Positions 32,401 to 43,675 of a stretch of 64,000 bases of DNA are shown piece by piece; position 1 is the stretch's first letter, and the number at the start of each line of letters is the position of its first letter. This DNA is from Diplonema japonicum. Taxonomy: Eukaryota > Euglenozoa > Diplonemea > Diplonemida > Diplonemidae. Position numbers and translations under genes: made by a program. Where the stretch lies: contig OZ025704.1 of NCBI GenBank assembly GCA_964019335.1, positions 310,001 through 374,000 on the forward strand, in the 5' to 3' direction. The notes below the pieces were generated by a model. That model made no database searches. It was not told the origin of the DNA and was given only the letters and a program-made list of their open reading frames with translations.

Positions 32401-35400
32401 TCGAACCCCACCGTGCGGGGCAACACTTTCAACGACAACGCGATGCACGGCATCTTCATCCACAAGAACGGTCTTGGCATCATACAAGGTAACACCATCA
32501 CGGGAAACGGCAAATCCGGTGTTTACATCTGCTCTGGTGCCCGTCCCACACTCTCCGGCAACACCATCCAAGCCAACGCCTTCGGCATAAAACTCGAAAA
32601 GAACGGTTATGGATACATTACAGATAACACTATCCATGGGAATAAAGAAGCCGGAATCGAGCTTGAAGAGGGCGGTGATCCTTTCGTAGGCGAGAATGAC
32701 ATTTTCCATGAATTAGTTGGGATCGTGTCGAAGCACGCAGCAAGGGCGCAGATCCAGGGCAATAAGATTCGCGATTGTCATGTTGGTGTTGAAACCTCTG
32801 CCGAAGCGTGTCCCGATGTGCGGGAGAACACGTTCACAAAGAACCAGGTGGCGTGCAAGGTGTTTAAAAAGGGCGGCGGCACCTTCACAGCAAACAATTT
32901 TGTGGGGAACGTGGTGTCCATGGAGGTGCAGTCGGACGGTGCCCCCAGCGTGCTGCGAAATATATTTGACGGAACTAACGAGCAATGCATCGGGATCTCC
33001 ATTCAGGGCGCTGGGGACTACCGCACAAACACCTTCACAAGGCTCCAGCACGGCATCTATGCGTCATCCACCACCCCGACACCTGCTGTTGTGAACGATA
33101 ATAAATTCCGTGGGAATATAGTCGGCATCACAGTGACAACAGGGTGCACCATTAACATTGTCAACAACACCTTCACGAGCAACGAGGTCGCCGGCTTTGT
33201 CAGCAGAGACGATGGGAACCCCCTCTGCCACAGCAACACCTTCAACAAGGAAATGATCGCTTGCCTGGTCGAGCTCAGCAGGGGCGACTTCACACAAAAC
33301 CACTACGACGACAACGAGCAGGGCGCTGTTATCAAAGGCAAAGGCTGCACGCCATCCTTTAAAGGGTGCAGGTTCCTGAACAACGACCGAGGCTTTGTCG
33401 CCGAAGATCACTCGTCGCCGGCGGTAGAGCTGTGCTACTTCGACAGCAACGAGCGGTGTGGTGTGTCCATCGTGTCGTACGCACTTCCGCAGGTCACAAG
33501 GTGTTTTTTCTGCAACCACACGGGGGCTGCCGTGGAGGTGTCACAAGGCGCAGGCGGCGAGCTTGTCGAAAATGTGATGCTCCGCAACGACGTGGGGCTG
33601 AGCATCTTGTCGCACGCCACTACAAGGGCATACAGGAACCACTTCGTACAGTCAGCAACAGCGGCTGTCAGCAGCACGCACTATGGAAAAGGTAGTGTCG
33701 ATGAAAACATGTTCGAGGACAATGGGACAGACGTCGAGGTGGGTGTATCAGAGACCGTTTTCACGGGGAACTATCTCCCTTCGCAGCGCGCTGTGACTGC
33801 GAAAGACAGCACGCGTGCCATGTTCATCTCCAACGTCATCACCGGGAAGGTGGTGATCAACAGCAATGCGGACCCCATCTTTAAGGACAACATCTTCACG
33901 AACTTAGGTGTGCTGGTTGAGGTTGACGGGCTCGGCTGCTTCGACGGAAACACGTTCTTCAAGCCAACGGACAAGCTCGAAGCGATCCTGGAGCTGAGGG
34001 GCGGAAGGCCGCGTGCTGTCCACAACACGTTCATGCAATGCGCCAGAGCTGTGCTGACAATGGCGGGGGGACAAGGCCATTTCAGCAAAAACACGTTCAT
34101 AGGGGGAAAGGTTGGCATTGAGGTGCGCGAGGGAGGCGACCCTTATGTTGGTGCGGGAAACGTTCTCGAAGGCCAAGAACGTGGTGTCGTGGTGACGGGG
34201 CAGGGCGCCAAGGGCAACTTCGAGCGCTGTGAGATAAGCGCGGCGACCATATGCGGTGTACTTGTCGAGAAGGACGCAACCCCGACATTCCTGGCGGCTG
34301 ATGTGTTTGACTGCAAAACTGGGATCCACATTAGCAAGAGGGCAAAAGGCCTGTACAAGGACTGCAATGTCTTCGACAACTGCCTCAACGGGGTCCATGT
34401 GGATGCTGAATGTGCACCACACTTGGTCCACTGCAAGCTCTCCTCGGCACTGGAGATAGGCGCCCTGCACAGGGACATGGGTGCCAACGGGACTTACGAC
34501 AACAACAAGGTGAAACATCTCTTCTCCCCGGTCATGCAGAAGCGGGCATGCCCACGTGACCGCTGGGACACACGCAAGAACAACACGCCATTAATCAAGA
34601 AGGAAATTGCAAGCTTCGACAAGAGAATAGCGAATCTCATCTCTTGCGCGGGGGAGTGGTGCAAGGTGTTGGCGTATCTGTTTGTCAAGTGGGGCATACC
34701 GAAGGTGGTTTCTGGAACGCCACAGACCCCCCACACCCCCCTGTCCGTGAACTTAGCCGCGAGACCCAGCTTCAAGCTCCCCTCGTCTGATACTAAAAAG
34801 AAAAGTGTTAATCTCATGGAGCGCAACCCGCCGACCCAACGTGCCGCCTCAGTGCCCCGCAGACGGAGCATGCCCAACATGCGCCGAGGAAGCAGCTCAG
34901 ATCTCAAAAAGCCTGCAGATAGTAAACCGGAGTTGAAGAAGTCAAACAGTCTGATGGTTCCTCATGCACCTGAAGGCACTCCTATTACCAAGAGCCTGAC
35001 AAGGCGGGAGAGTTTCGCAAAGCGAGGCACCAGAACGCGAAGCGAAAGCCTCCGAAGGAGGTCGTCGCTTGCTAAATTGTCGAAACGAAACTCAGGGATC
35101 ACGCGGTCCACGTCTATTTCAAAGCCTTCTATTAGTAGATCTGGCTCGCTGACTAGGTCCTCTTCCATCACAAGGGCATCTTCAATAACAAGGACGAACT
35201 CCGGAATGCGGAGGTCTCAGACTTTTACTAAAAAGAGGAAAAGCAAGCCAGCACCTGTTCTGTATCCTGGGGCAGAGGCACTCGCCTCACTTGGGGAGCC
35301 GACCTTCTCTGTTAACACTTTGCTGTCCCCGAAGAACATGCTTGAGTCTCCGGACAAAGGAATGGACATACTGCCACGCAGGTCCTCTGGCCACTTGCAC

Positions 35401-38219
35401 AGGAAGCTCACGATGTACGCTGACCTCATGACGCCACCTTCGGAATATGTAGGGGCAAAGAAGAAGCAAAAGAAAGAGGTACAGCAGCAACCGCCGTTTG
35501 AGTGGGGCAAGTCGGAGAACATCTTAGAAACATGCTTCAGCCCAACGCAGAGCGCAACGAGAAATTACCATGCAGAAAGACCAAGGTATGGAGAAAAGCA
35601 CACGCTTGTATTTATTCCAACAGACCGAAAACTGCGGTGAAAAAAGTTGTTCCCGCGAGGTTGGATTTGCGGCAGCTGGAAGACGGCCTCTCACCTCCGA
35701 GAACGCCGCAGTCAGGTTCGATGTTGCCTGTTATTGTTTCCCCAACTCAACTACAAGGACAGAGGCAAGGACAGACTCCGCAAGGCATTCTTATGTCGGC
35801 CATGACTTCCCCCTACGAGCTACCCTTCCAGACACCTGAGATGCGAGCGCCTGCGAACACACCTATCATGAGCAACATCAAACTGCCTATTGCCAATTAC
35901 TCAACGCAGCAGGCACCTGAACAGTCGGAAGATGGGTCAGCTGGGGACGAGAAGTTGGAATATCACGACCAGAAAGAGTACGACCAGCACATGATGTGCA
36001 TGCACGAAGACACACCGTCTGTGGGGGGCATGAGTGACTTCGAAGATCAACTCAACGACTTCACATTCGGAGAAAACGTTCCCAGAAAGGCTAAGTTGAC
36101 GCAACGCTGTGTCTCTCCACCTACTGCACCCTCCGACAGGGCTGACGCTCATAAACAAGTCCCTGTTCCTGTCAAAGCCAGCTTGGCAAATGGTAAGAAG
36201 TTTGTTCACGAAACTGAAGAGCAGACGTTGCAACAAGAAGAGGTGCGAATCGAGATTAATTATGAGCCCGAAGCTCAAATCGAGGATGAACTGCCTAAAG
36301 TGGAAAAAGAGCAACCGTGCGGCGTTCCTGAGCCACAGCCAGGTGTACCAGAACAGCCGTCACAACAGAAGATGCACAGTGTGCCCTCGCTGGAGGAGCA
36401 TTCCCAAGGCAGAACTCAACAGGAACACGAAGCACATGAGGTAAGTGAGGCACTGCCTAAGCAAAGTTCTTCCCCAAGGCGAGACTCCGAACCCAAAAAG
36501 CCGCTAACACAGTTGCCCTTGGAGCCGATCCAACACAAACGACAGAATCAGAATCCCAAACCGCAGAACACTCCCTTACAAGCTCAGCCTGAACAGCAGA
36601 TGAACCAGCCACAACAGAAACAGAGTGATTCTAAACAAAAGCATGTAGTGAGGAAACAGCCACAGGTGGAGGACCAGAAGGAGCAGTTTCCACAACAAGA
36701 GCAACTGCAGAAGGCTCCTGAACAGCTATCCGAACATCCTCCACAGACGCCACAGAAAGAGCAGAAACGGACACCTCCCAAGCATTCACAGGATCGTTCA
36801 CCTCGACACAGGCTGCGTTCGTCAGAAGAAAAGGCAAACCCCATAGCACAACAGCAGATTGTGAATCCAACTCAGGGCATACTAATGGACGAGAGACAGG
36901 TCGCGATGGGTGGAGCAGTGGAAGGTGTCGCTTCCGTGTCGCATGAGGTATCCGAAATCGAGTTGCGGGAATACGTTCCAGAAACGGAAGCAGGATTCCC
37001 AGCTACTACACCGCGAGAGATCACCTTAGGCAACGGGGTTGTCGCTGCCCCCGCGACCCCTTGTGGTCATGGCACGTTCGAGGTGCCCGAAGATGAGCTG
37101 TTCATTGTCTCGCCTGCTACAACGCAGAACGTGATGTCGCCACCGCCTGCGGCCATGTCGCAGACCCCCATCGTGTCACCTGAGAGCGACATGGATAGGG
37201 GGCTTGTTCCCACACCACTGCAGCTGCTGATGCACCAGCAGGGGGGACAGCCGGATGCGCTTCCAACTGCAATTACAGAGGCTGAGGGCAGAACACCTGT
37301 GTTTGAAGAGGAGGCACAACCACAACCACAACCACAACCACAACCTGCCAGGCAAATGTCGTTCAAGTCGCCGGAGGTGACACCAGCGACACCGGAGATG
37401 CCCGCAGAAGAGCCTGTGCCACAGCATGCAAAGGCGCTTGTGGATGTCCAGGAGTATGAAGGGGACGATACTATCGGGACGGTGTCGATCTCGCCGCTGA
37501 CGACACCCAACGTGGCACTGCTGCCGGGGGGGCTGAGGCTGGGGTCCCGGCGGAGCCTTTTGAGCGCGCAGTCTGTGCCGTTCACAGTGTCGGAGGCTAC
37601 GGCCTCGTTCCAAGGCTCGCCTTGTATGGACGTGAGTGACGACATGGAGCCACTGTCAGGGTTCCACATCGAACAGGTGGCAGAGGAGGGCGACATGTCC
37701 GACTGTGAGTGGTTGGATGATGAGGATAAGGTGACGAAACGTGTAGAAAAACAACACACACCCCCATCACCTCCAACAGCCGTTGTAGTGAGACCCAATG
37801 AGGGTGACACCCCGTGGATGGAACATTTGAACACCTTAGTGTCGCTGAAAAAACATAGTGGTGAGGATGACGCGGAGTGCTTGCTGCCAAGGCTGGGCCC
37901 ACCGGGGAGCCACCCTCATAGGAAAGCTGCTTCCAACCACCCTCTCGGCAGTAATAGCCACAACAAGATAAAGAGAAAGAGCTACAGCGAGACGCTTCCT
38001 ATAGACCCAGCATCCGTTCCTGCGCCTTCGGGGTTTCTCTCGAGGGAATGGGGCACTATGCCGGCGATTTCTTCCAGCCCTGATCCTGTCTTCCCGCCGC
38101 CCATTGCTCAGCCGAAGCCTATGCATCTTACTTTCACCCCACGTGTGCCGGGGCAATCCCGGCCTTGGTCGACTGCTACAACAATTTCCACTAGACGGCC
38201 ATACAGCGCGAAACACTGA
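29416..38219 (+). CDS. Giant right-handed parallel beta-helix protein with long disordered tail
   Basis: Exons 29416-35585 and 35624-38219 join in frame to 2,921 residues. Residues about 30-1690 are a continuous array of PbH1-type coils of about 22-24 residues (repeating G-N-x-I/F...G-I/V-x-I/V patterns such as NTISGNGKSGVYI), roughly 70 coils. They resemble the CASH/NosD/FBXO11 beta-helix group. Next comes a basic Ser/Arg-rich segment (about 1860-1940, repeats like SITRASSITRTNS). The rest is a Pro/Gln/Glu-rich disordered tail with a PQPQPQPQP run near 37320. No signal peptide, F-box or membrane segment is visible, so it is probably intracellular. Beta-helices of this class bind carbohydrates or serve as protein scaffolds; the role here is unknown. 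If the intron is kept, translation stops at 35640. An upstream ATG at 29386 opens a short overlapping uORF. Confidence 0.85.
35586..35623 (+). other. Intron of the beta-helix gene (38 nt)
   Basis: Donor GTATGG, acceptor CAACAG, phase 2. It links the frame ending at 35640 with the long Pro/Gln-rich frame that continues to 38219. The same donor type occurs in TOR intron 4. Confidence 0.75.
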
Positions 38220-38956
38220 ACTGTTGATTTAGTTTTGGTACGTTTTTTTTTGCAAGAACGAGTCTTTGACTTGTCTAAACAAAAGGGGAACGTTGGCAAC
38301 GTGTTTCGGGTTGACAAACTTCTCCAGGTTCTACCCGGCACGTACAAACAACGGCCAGTTCCTCTTTTTTTTTTTTCCAACTCTTGCTTTGCCATAAGCA
38401 TTGAGAAAAGGTCATGCGAAGTGAAGAAAGAAAAATGAAAATGAAAAAAAAAAGAAAACTGAAAAAAAGAAGAGAAAAGAAAATAAAGGTGGTACACAAA
38501 CAGTATATAGCAAGTCTTTTCTCTGGGGGGGGGAGGGAGACAAGAAAAGGAAAGGGGGGGGGAAAAAAGGGGTGTGCCTTGTCTATCCCCTCAAATTACT
38601 TCCCTTTCCAGCGGCTCTTTTTTTTTTTTCCCTTTCTTTCTGCAATCAATGTTATTCCCATCTCCCCATTTCCCATTGTGTCTATTTTTTTATACCCCCC
38701 ACATCCTTCGATTCTAGTACAGTACAATTTCCCTGCTTTTTTTTTTTTTTTTTTTTTTGAAAAGCCTCCATGAGTGACCAGAATATTGTTCTTCTTCTTC
38801 TCCTTTCTTCAAAAAAGGAGATGGTTTTCTTTTTTTTTTTCTTCTTCTTCTTCTTCTTAGTGTTTCTTTTCTATACATATTTATGTGCCTCTTTAAAAAA
38901 AGAAAAAAAAGAAAACCCAAAGGTACAACAAAAGGAGGGGGAGGGGAAAAAGGAAA
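38220..38956. other. Intergenic spacer between beta-helix and coiled-coil genes
   Basis: Contains the second copy of a dispersed repeat (38286-38366), then purine-rich, poly(G), poly(T) and (CTT)n tracts. No gene seen. The last 80 bases form the A/G-rich leader of the next gene. Confidence 0.6.
38286..38366 (+). repeat. Dispersed repeat, copy 2
   Basis: Partner of 4989-5046 (blocks GGGAACGTTGGCAA, CTTCTCCAGGTT, GGCCAGTTCCTCT). This copy has about 20 extra bases after the first block and runs directly into a poly(T) tract, which could act as a Pol III stop if it is transcribed from the + strand. Confidence 0.5.
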
Positions 38957-41369
38957 ATGGCAACGAATTCACCACGTGACAAGGTGAAAGGGTTATTCAA
39001 TTTATACCAAGACGAAAAGAAAGCAGAGGCGAAGACGAAGGGCACCCTTCGACAGCTACAGGACAACTCAGACGAAGTTCTGAGATCGAAGCTGAGGGTG
39101 ATCGAAAAAATGCTGGACATAAAGGTGAAGGACGAGCTCGCAGTGCTTCGCCGTACCACAAACATCGCCGTAGTCGAAGCAGACAACGGGTTGGTCAAGA
39201 AGAAAGCACAGGACAGAATAATGAGAGAAGTAGATGCACTGGTTCCATCGGCACGGGATAAATATCCGGACGCGTTTGTGTCGCACTTTGAATCAATGGC
39301 TTCTGCTGATGAAGCAGATGTACGGCTTGGCATAGCTCACGCCGTGAGCGACCAGCTGGACAACGAATTATCGGTCTTAAAACAACGCCGCACCGCCGCA
39401 CAGCACGAACCAAACAAAATCGAGGCTGTAGAACGTGAAACGGAAGACGTTATTCTTCAAGGCGAACGACAGCTTCTTCAAGGCCGTACCGATCAACGCC
39501 ACCAGGAGCACCGTGAGAGAATCGCCCGTGTGAAGCGGTCTGAGCAACGTCTCCTGAAACCCAACGAGGTTCACTCCGGATCCCTTTCGGAGCTCATGGA
39601 ATGCCTCCCCGTCAGCTACAACACAAACATCGGCAGGCTCGAAGCAGAAATCAACGATCTCCGCAATCTCATCTATCAACAGCGGTCCGAAGAAGAGAAG
39701 CTCCTCCTTGAACGGTCCACAAAGATCAACACCATCGAGAACGAGCAGGGCGAGCTGCAGGACAGCGTAGCCAACCTCACCAACCTCCTCACAGAAATGC
39801 AACGGGAGCTCGAAATAAAATCCGAAGACACCATCGAAATGAGAGAAGCGCAGGTCCCACGTATCGGGAAGTGGGCCGTAGAGATCAAAGGTCTTGAGGA
39901 ATCCGTAGACTACGGCACCGAGGAGGAAACAAAACTCAAAAGAGACTTCGAAGGCGTTGCTGCTGCTGTTGACTCCGTCGACGCCGACAAACGTCTTCTG
40001 GAAGAGAAGTTCAACCAGGAATTCGAAGAGCTGTCCAACCTTCAGGAACAATACAGAACACTCGTGGACCAGATCGAAGAACAGCTGACCACTTCGAAGG
40101 ACAAGGTTCAGAGGATACGACAAGAGATCCTTCAAGACACACGCAGCATAAACGACTTACGGTGGAAAGAAGGCCGCGGCGGGGAAGATATGCGCGACAC
40201 CAAAAGAGCACTCGCAGAACGTCTCAACCAGTCCATCAGCCAGCTCGCCATCGAGGAAAGGCTCCAGTCCATCCTGCAGGCAAAGATCATCCTCGTTGAA
40301 CAAGGCTCCGACAACCTGAAGCAGACATGGAACGCACAGATATCCGATCGTATGTGAAACAAAAAAAAAGAAAAATAACAATATAAAAAAACAGAGGTGC
40401 GCGAAACGGAGAATATAAAGAAGCTGATCGACCAGAAGTGGAAGACAGTGCATAGCTTGACCGATGAACTTGCAGACCTCAAGACAGGCATGCAAGCGGG
40501 TGTGTCTGCTAGCAGTGCGCCTTACTCTGCATCGCAGTACAAGGAAATGATCGACGAACGGTTGAGGCAGTGGGCAGCTATTGTATTCGATACAAGCAAA
40601 CAAGTGAGCGACACGAAGGCGAGGATCCTTGTGAATGAGGAGGAGAACGAGATGCTGCTGGACGACATGGGGCACATCGTGGTGACAGGGCGCCTTCTTG
40701 AGAAGGAAGGCCTCGATATTGAAAACAGCACGAACGCAGAACTGGCTGCCACTGCCAACCGCATGTACGACGACCTCGCATCAGCTAGCTACAGGGAATC
40801 AAAGCTGAACCAGCTGATACGCATCTTCAAGGACATTGAGGACCGCCGTGCAAGAGGTGAACCAGTGCCGAAGCTCACAGGCAAACGCTTCCTTACCAGA
40901 GCGGAGAGGCGGAGCAAGCGTAATGTGAAGGAGAACAGCTGGCTTGCGAAGGAGATCGCCAAACAAAACATAAGTTTGCAAGCCGCGTTCCCTGCTGGTG
41001 ATGAGGTATGCACATTAACCATTTCACTATGAACTACCACAGCGCCCTCTTCAGCAAGTATCGCCCAACAGGCAAGGCACAGAGCAGCCGTCGTCCACAA
41101 TCGAGCAGGAACATAAGCTTCGTGTCATCAATTTCATCAAGTCGGAGATCCAACCCCTCTACGACACGGAGCAGATCACCAAGAAGAGGTTCATCGACAT
41201 TGTGGCGAGGGCCTCCACCGCCTTCCTTGAGACTCACCCCGCCACGCCTTCTCTTACAGCTGAAAACCAACAATGGCTTGCACGCAAGATCCAAGAGGTC
41301 ATCACACTGCAGGACGAGGCGAGGTCGAGACGCCGCGCAGACAACTCCCTACTCAGGTCGGGGAGGTAG
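38957..41369 (+). CDS. Long coiled-coil protein of unknown function
   Basis: Exons 38957-40349, 40395-41005 and 41043-41369 join in frame to 776 residues. Most of the protein is predicted helix rich in Glu, Lys, Arg, Gln and Leu with heptad spacing, especially residues 210-470. A short globular-looking C-terminal part (RVINFIKSEIQPLYDTEQIT and on) is also helical. No signal peptide, membrane segment or enzymatic motif is visible. Such proteins are common in flagellar and cytoskeletal structures of protists, but nothing here proves that location. The ATG follows an A/G-rich leader. Each exon junction restores a long coding frame, so the three-exon model is well supported. Confidence 0.8.
40350..40394 (+). 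other. Intron 1 of the coiled-coil gene (45 nt)
   Basis: Donor GTATGT, A-rich body, acceptor AAACAG, phase 1. It joins ISD-Q to VRETENIKK. Confidence 0.78.
41006..41042 (+). other. Intron 2 of the coiled-coil gene (37 nt)
   Basis: Donor GTATGC, acceptor CCACAG, phase 0. It joins AGDE to RPLQQVSPN; the following 109 codons stay open to a TAG. Confidence 0.75.
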
Positions 41370-41488
41370 AAAACAAAGAATAGAGCTTATCGATATACTC
41401 CCATCCCCTATAGATTGTTGTGATACTTTCCCCCCACTTACTCTTTTAAATCACACTTTCTTGATCGTTAGCACTATAAAAAGGGAAT

Positions 41489-42470
41489 ATGAGTGATATG
41501 CCTGAGTTGGGCAGGTCGCTGCTGTCAGCGGAAAGCTCCATATCCGATTCGCCACAGAGGGCGAACGGGAATATGGTGCCTGTGGGAAACGTGGTAGCGG
41601 CGTTGAAGCTAAAACTGAAACAAAAAGATCAGGTGATCCAAGAGCTACTGTCTATGACAGAGGTGGTAAGCAGCGATTATGACAGGCTGCAAGAGAAGTA
41701 CAACGGGAAGACAGCGGAGCAACGGCACCAAGAAGAGGTGAACAGCTTGAAAACAAAACTGCGCGACGAACGGAACTACAGCAGCATGCTGGAAAGGAAA
41801 CTAAACGAAGCAGAGTGCACGGTTCGAAGAGCGGAGTGGGCGCTAGAGATGTGGGACAGACACCGCAGGGAGAAGGACACGCAGGACAAAAACTTTAAGA
41901 CAGGTGCCGAGGAAACCGAGAGGAAGCTGAAAAAACACACCGAATTGCTTAAGATAACACAGGAGAAATACCTGGCGGAAGGGAGAGAGCTATTGAGCTG
42001 CCGGATCAAGGTAAAGGCCCTCGAAGAAGAGCTGCAATTGTCCACTCGGTTGGGAACAACCTTGGACGCGTCATCTACATCAGATATGGCTTACGTTGAA
42101 CTGGCTGCCTCCAAGCAAAAGATTGATCAACTGGAATCGGAGCTGGAGGGCTTGCGGAATGTGCAGTCGAGCAGCGATAGCGAGCTTGTAAATGCTGAGA
42201 AGAAAATTAACCTGCTTGAGAAACAGCTCAGGCACCAAGCCCGTGGGAGGCAGTCTACCTCCTCTGTCGAGCGTGTACCATCTATCAACCACTATCCTGA
42301 GTCCGACTCTCCATCTGCCCATTCTCCCACAAGTGACGGTGGGCAGGTATGATTTTTGAGTGGGGAAATAAATAAAATAAAATAAAATAAAATAAAAAGA
42401 CATCCGATGCAAACCTTCCTCTCCGCTCTACCTCCGGCTCCAGGCGAGCAGTCAGTCTGTAAGGAGATGA
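41489..42470 (+). CDS. Coiled-coil protein of unknown function
   Basis: Exons 41489-42346 and 42444-42470 give 294 residues. If the intron is not removed, the protein ends two codons into it, so the two forms differ only at the C-terminus. Residues about 35-255 are a strong coiled coil (KLKLKQKDQVIQELL, KINLLEKQLRHQ). The ends are Ser-rich and disordered. No family recognised. It follows another coiled-coil gene by 119 bp on the same strand; a shared structural role is possible but only a guess. The ATG follows a short A-rich leader. Confidence 0.72.
42347..42443 (+). other. Intron of the second coiled-coil gene (97 nt) with AAAAT repeats
   Basis: Donor GTATGA, acceptor CTCCAG, phase 0, followed by eight codons and TGA. 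It is twice the length of the other introns and contains (AAAAT)n at 42366-42398, so it may have grown by repeat expansion. Support is weaker than for the other introns because the second exon is tiny. Confidence 0.5.
42366..42398 (+). repeat. (AAAAT)n microsatellite
   Basis: About six pentanucleotide units, lying inside the presumed 97-nt intron. Confidence 0.85.
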
Positions 42471-42534
42471 TTGGGTTTTCTCTTTGAGTTTTTCTTTTTA
42501 TTGTACAATTCCCCTTTCAATAGGGGCTCAAGAA

Positions 42535-42554
42535 GGGGGGGGGGGGGGGGGGGG
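42535..42554 (+). repeat. Poly(G) run of 20
   Basis: An uninterrupted G20 just downstream of the coiled-coil gene. Poly(G)/poly(C) runs this long are rarer here than A/T runs and could form quadruplexes. Confidence 0.8.
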
Positions 42555-42889
42555 TTTGATTGTTTACTTTTTTGGTTTTTCTTTTATCCCCCCCCCCCCA
42601 ACACGCACACACCCTTTTCTCCCACTTTTTTCCCCTTAACTGTGTTTTTTTTCATACATTTTTTTTTTTGCCTCCATTCTGGGGCCCCTGTGCTGGTGCA
42701 AGAAAAAAGAAAAAGATGAGATAAGAGGTTCCTGTCCTGTAACGTCTACTTATCTACCCCTTTCCCCCCTTCTGGGGCCTCGGCCTTTTCTTTCTTTTCG
42801 TGTTTGCCTTTTTTCAAGTGTCTTCCCTTTCTTGCCACTCCTACGCAGTTTTTTAAAGTCCTTCTTGGTATTCTCTGGTGCAAAAAATT

Positions 42890-43545
42890 GGCCTGTCCCA
42901 CCCAGACTCTTCACCTATGGTCCTGAGCGCGTGGCTCTCCGCTGGAGGATTCGCTTGCCTCTGACCTTCTTCTGAATGCGTTCCAGGATGTCGTGGAAAC
43001 TTCATATGATGTCCTCCCATGTCTTCATCACATCACTGCATTCCCATAGTGCGTGTTGTTCTCGTCCTCCTGCACACACGCCGCATGTGACCTCGTCTGT
43101 TGTCGTGTCTCGTCTTTTTTCTCATCCAAGCTGTCTTCGCTTCGCTCTGTTCGTCCTCTGGGTACTCGTCGTAAGACGCTGTCTTGGTGCCATGCCTACG
43201 GGTGGATATAAAAGACCTTTCTACCTCGATCCTCTAGAGGTCTCGCTGCCATCGCTCCTCGTGGTCTGAGTCAGATATCAGTTCTTGCCACAGTCGTTCG
43301 TGTGTGGCATCGAGCGACTTCTGTCTGTATTGCTTCGCGTAGCTTCCAGCTGATTTTGGGAACCACCGCTTCATCGCATTGCCTATCGGGCCTAAAGGTG
43401 TCGTTCTTGTCGGGCCTCGTGTCCTTGGCCAGGTTTTTGGCGCCGTCCAATTTTTGTCTTGTTCTGTACCTTGGTCCCCACGCGCGCGATCGGTGTGTAT
43501 CCCTCTGACGGCAATGCGAGAGCAACATCAGAACGAACAAAAGAA
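42890..43545 (-). pseudogene. Decayed 3' fragment of a non-LTR (LINE-like) retrotransposon
   Basis: On the - strand around 43000-43090 a frame reads EVTCGVCAGGREQHALWECS followed by DVMKTWEDI. This fits the Cys-His zinc motif (C-x2-C-x7-H-x4-C, zf-RVT type) found after the reverse transcriptase in LINE-like elements. Upstream frames (43271-43540, - strand) give basic, Arg-rich protein-like sequence, broken by stops and frameshifts. The GC-balanced composition contrasts with the surrounding homopolymer DNA. No intact reverse transcriptase or endonuclease is present. Confidence 0.5.
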
Positions 43546-43675
43546 AAGAGATACGCGAGGGGAGGGGACTGAAATAAATATCGAATGTTTTTTTTTTTCT
43601 TTCTTTTTCACTTTTTTACATCCACGACACACTGAAAGAAAAAGCACTAAGCACAAAAAAAAGAAAAAAAGAAGC

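Noticed and set aside
35502-38219. The Pro/Gln-rich frame as a separate gene
   Set aside because: It overlaps the beta-helix frame, and a GTATGG...CAACAG intron joins the two exactly in frame.
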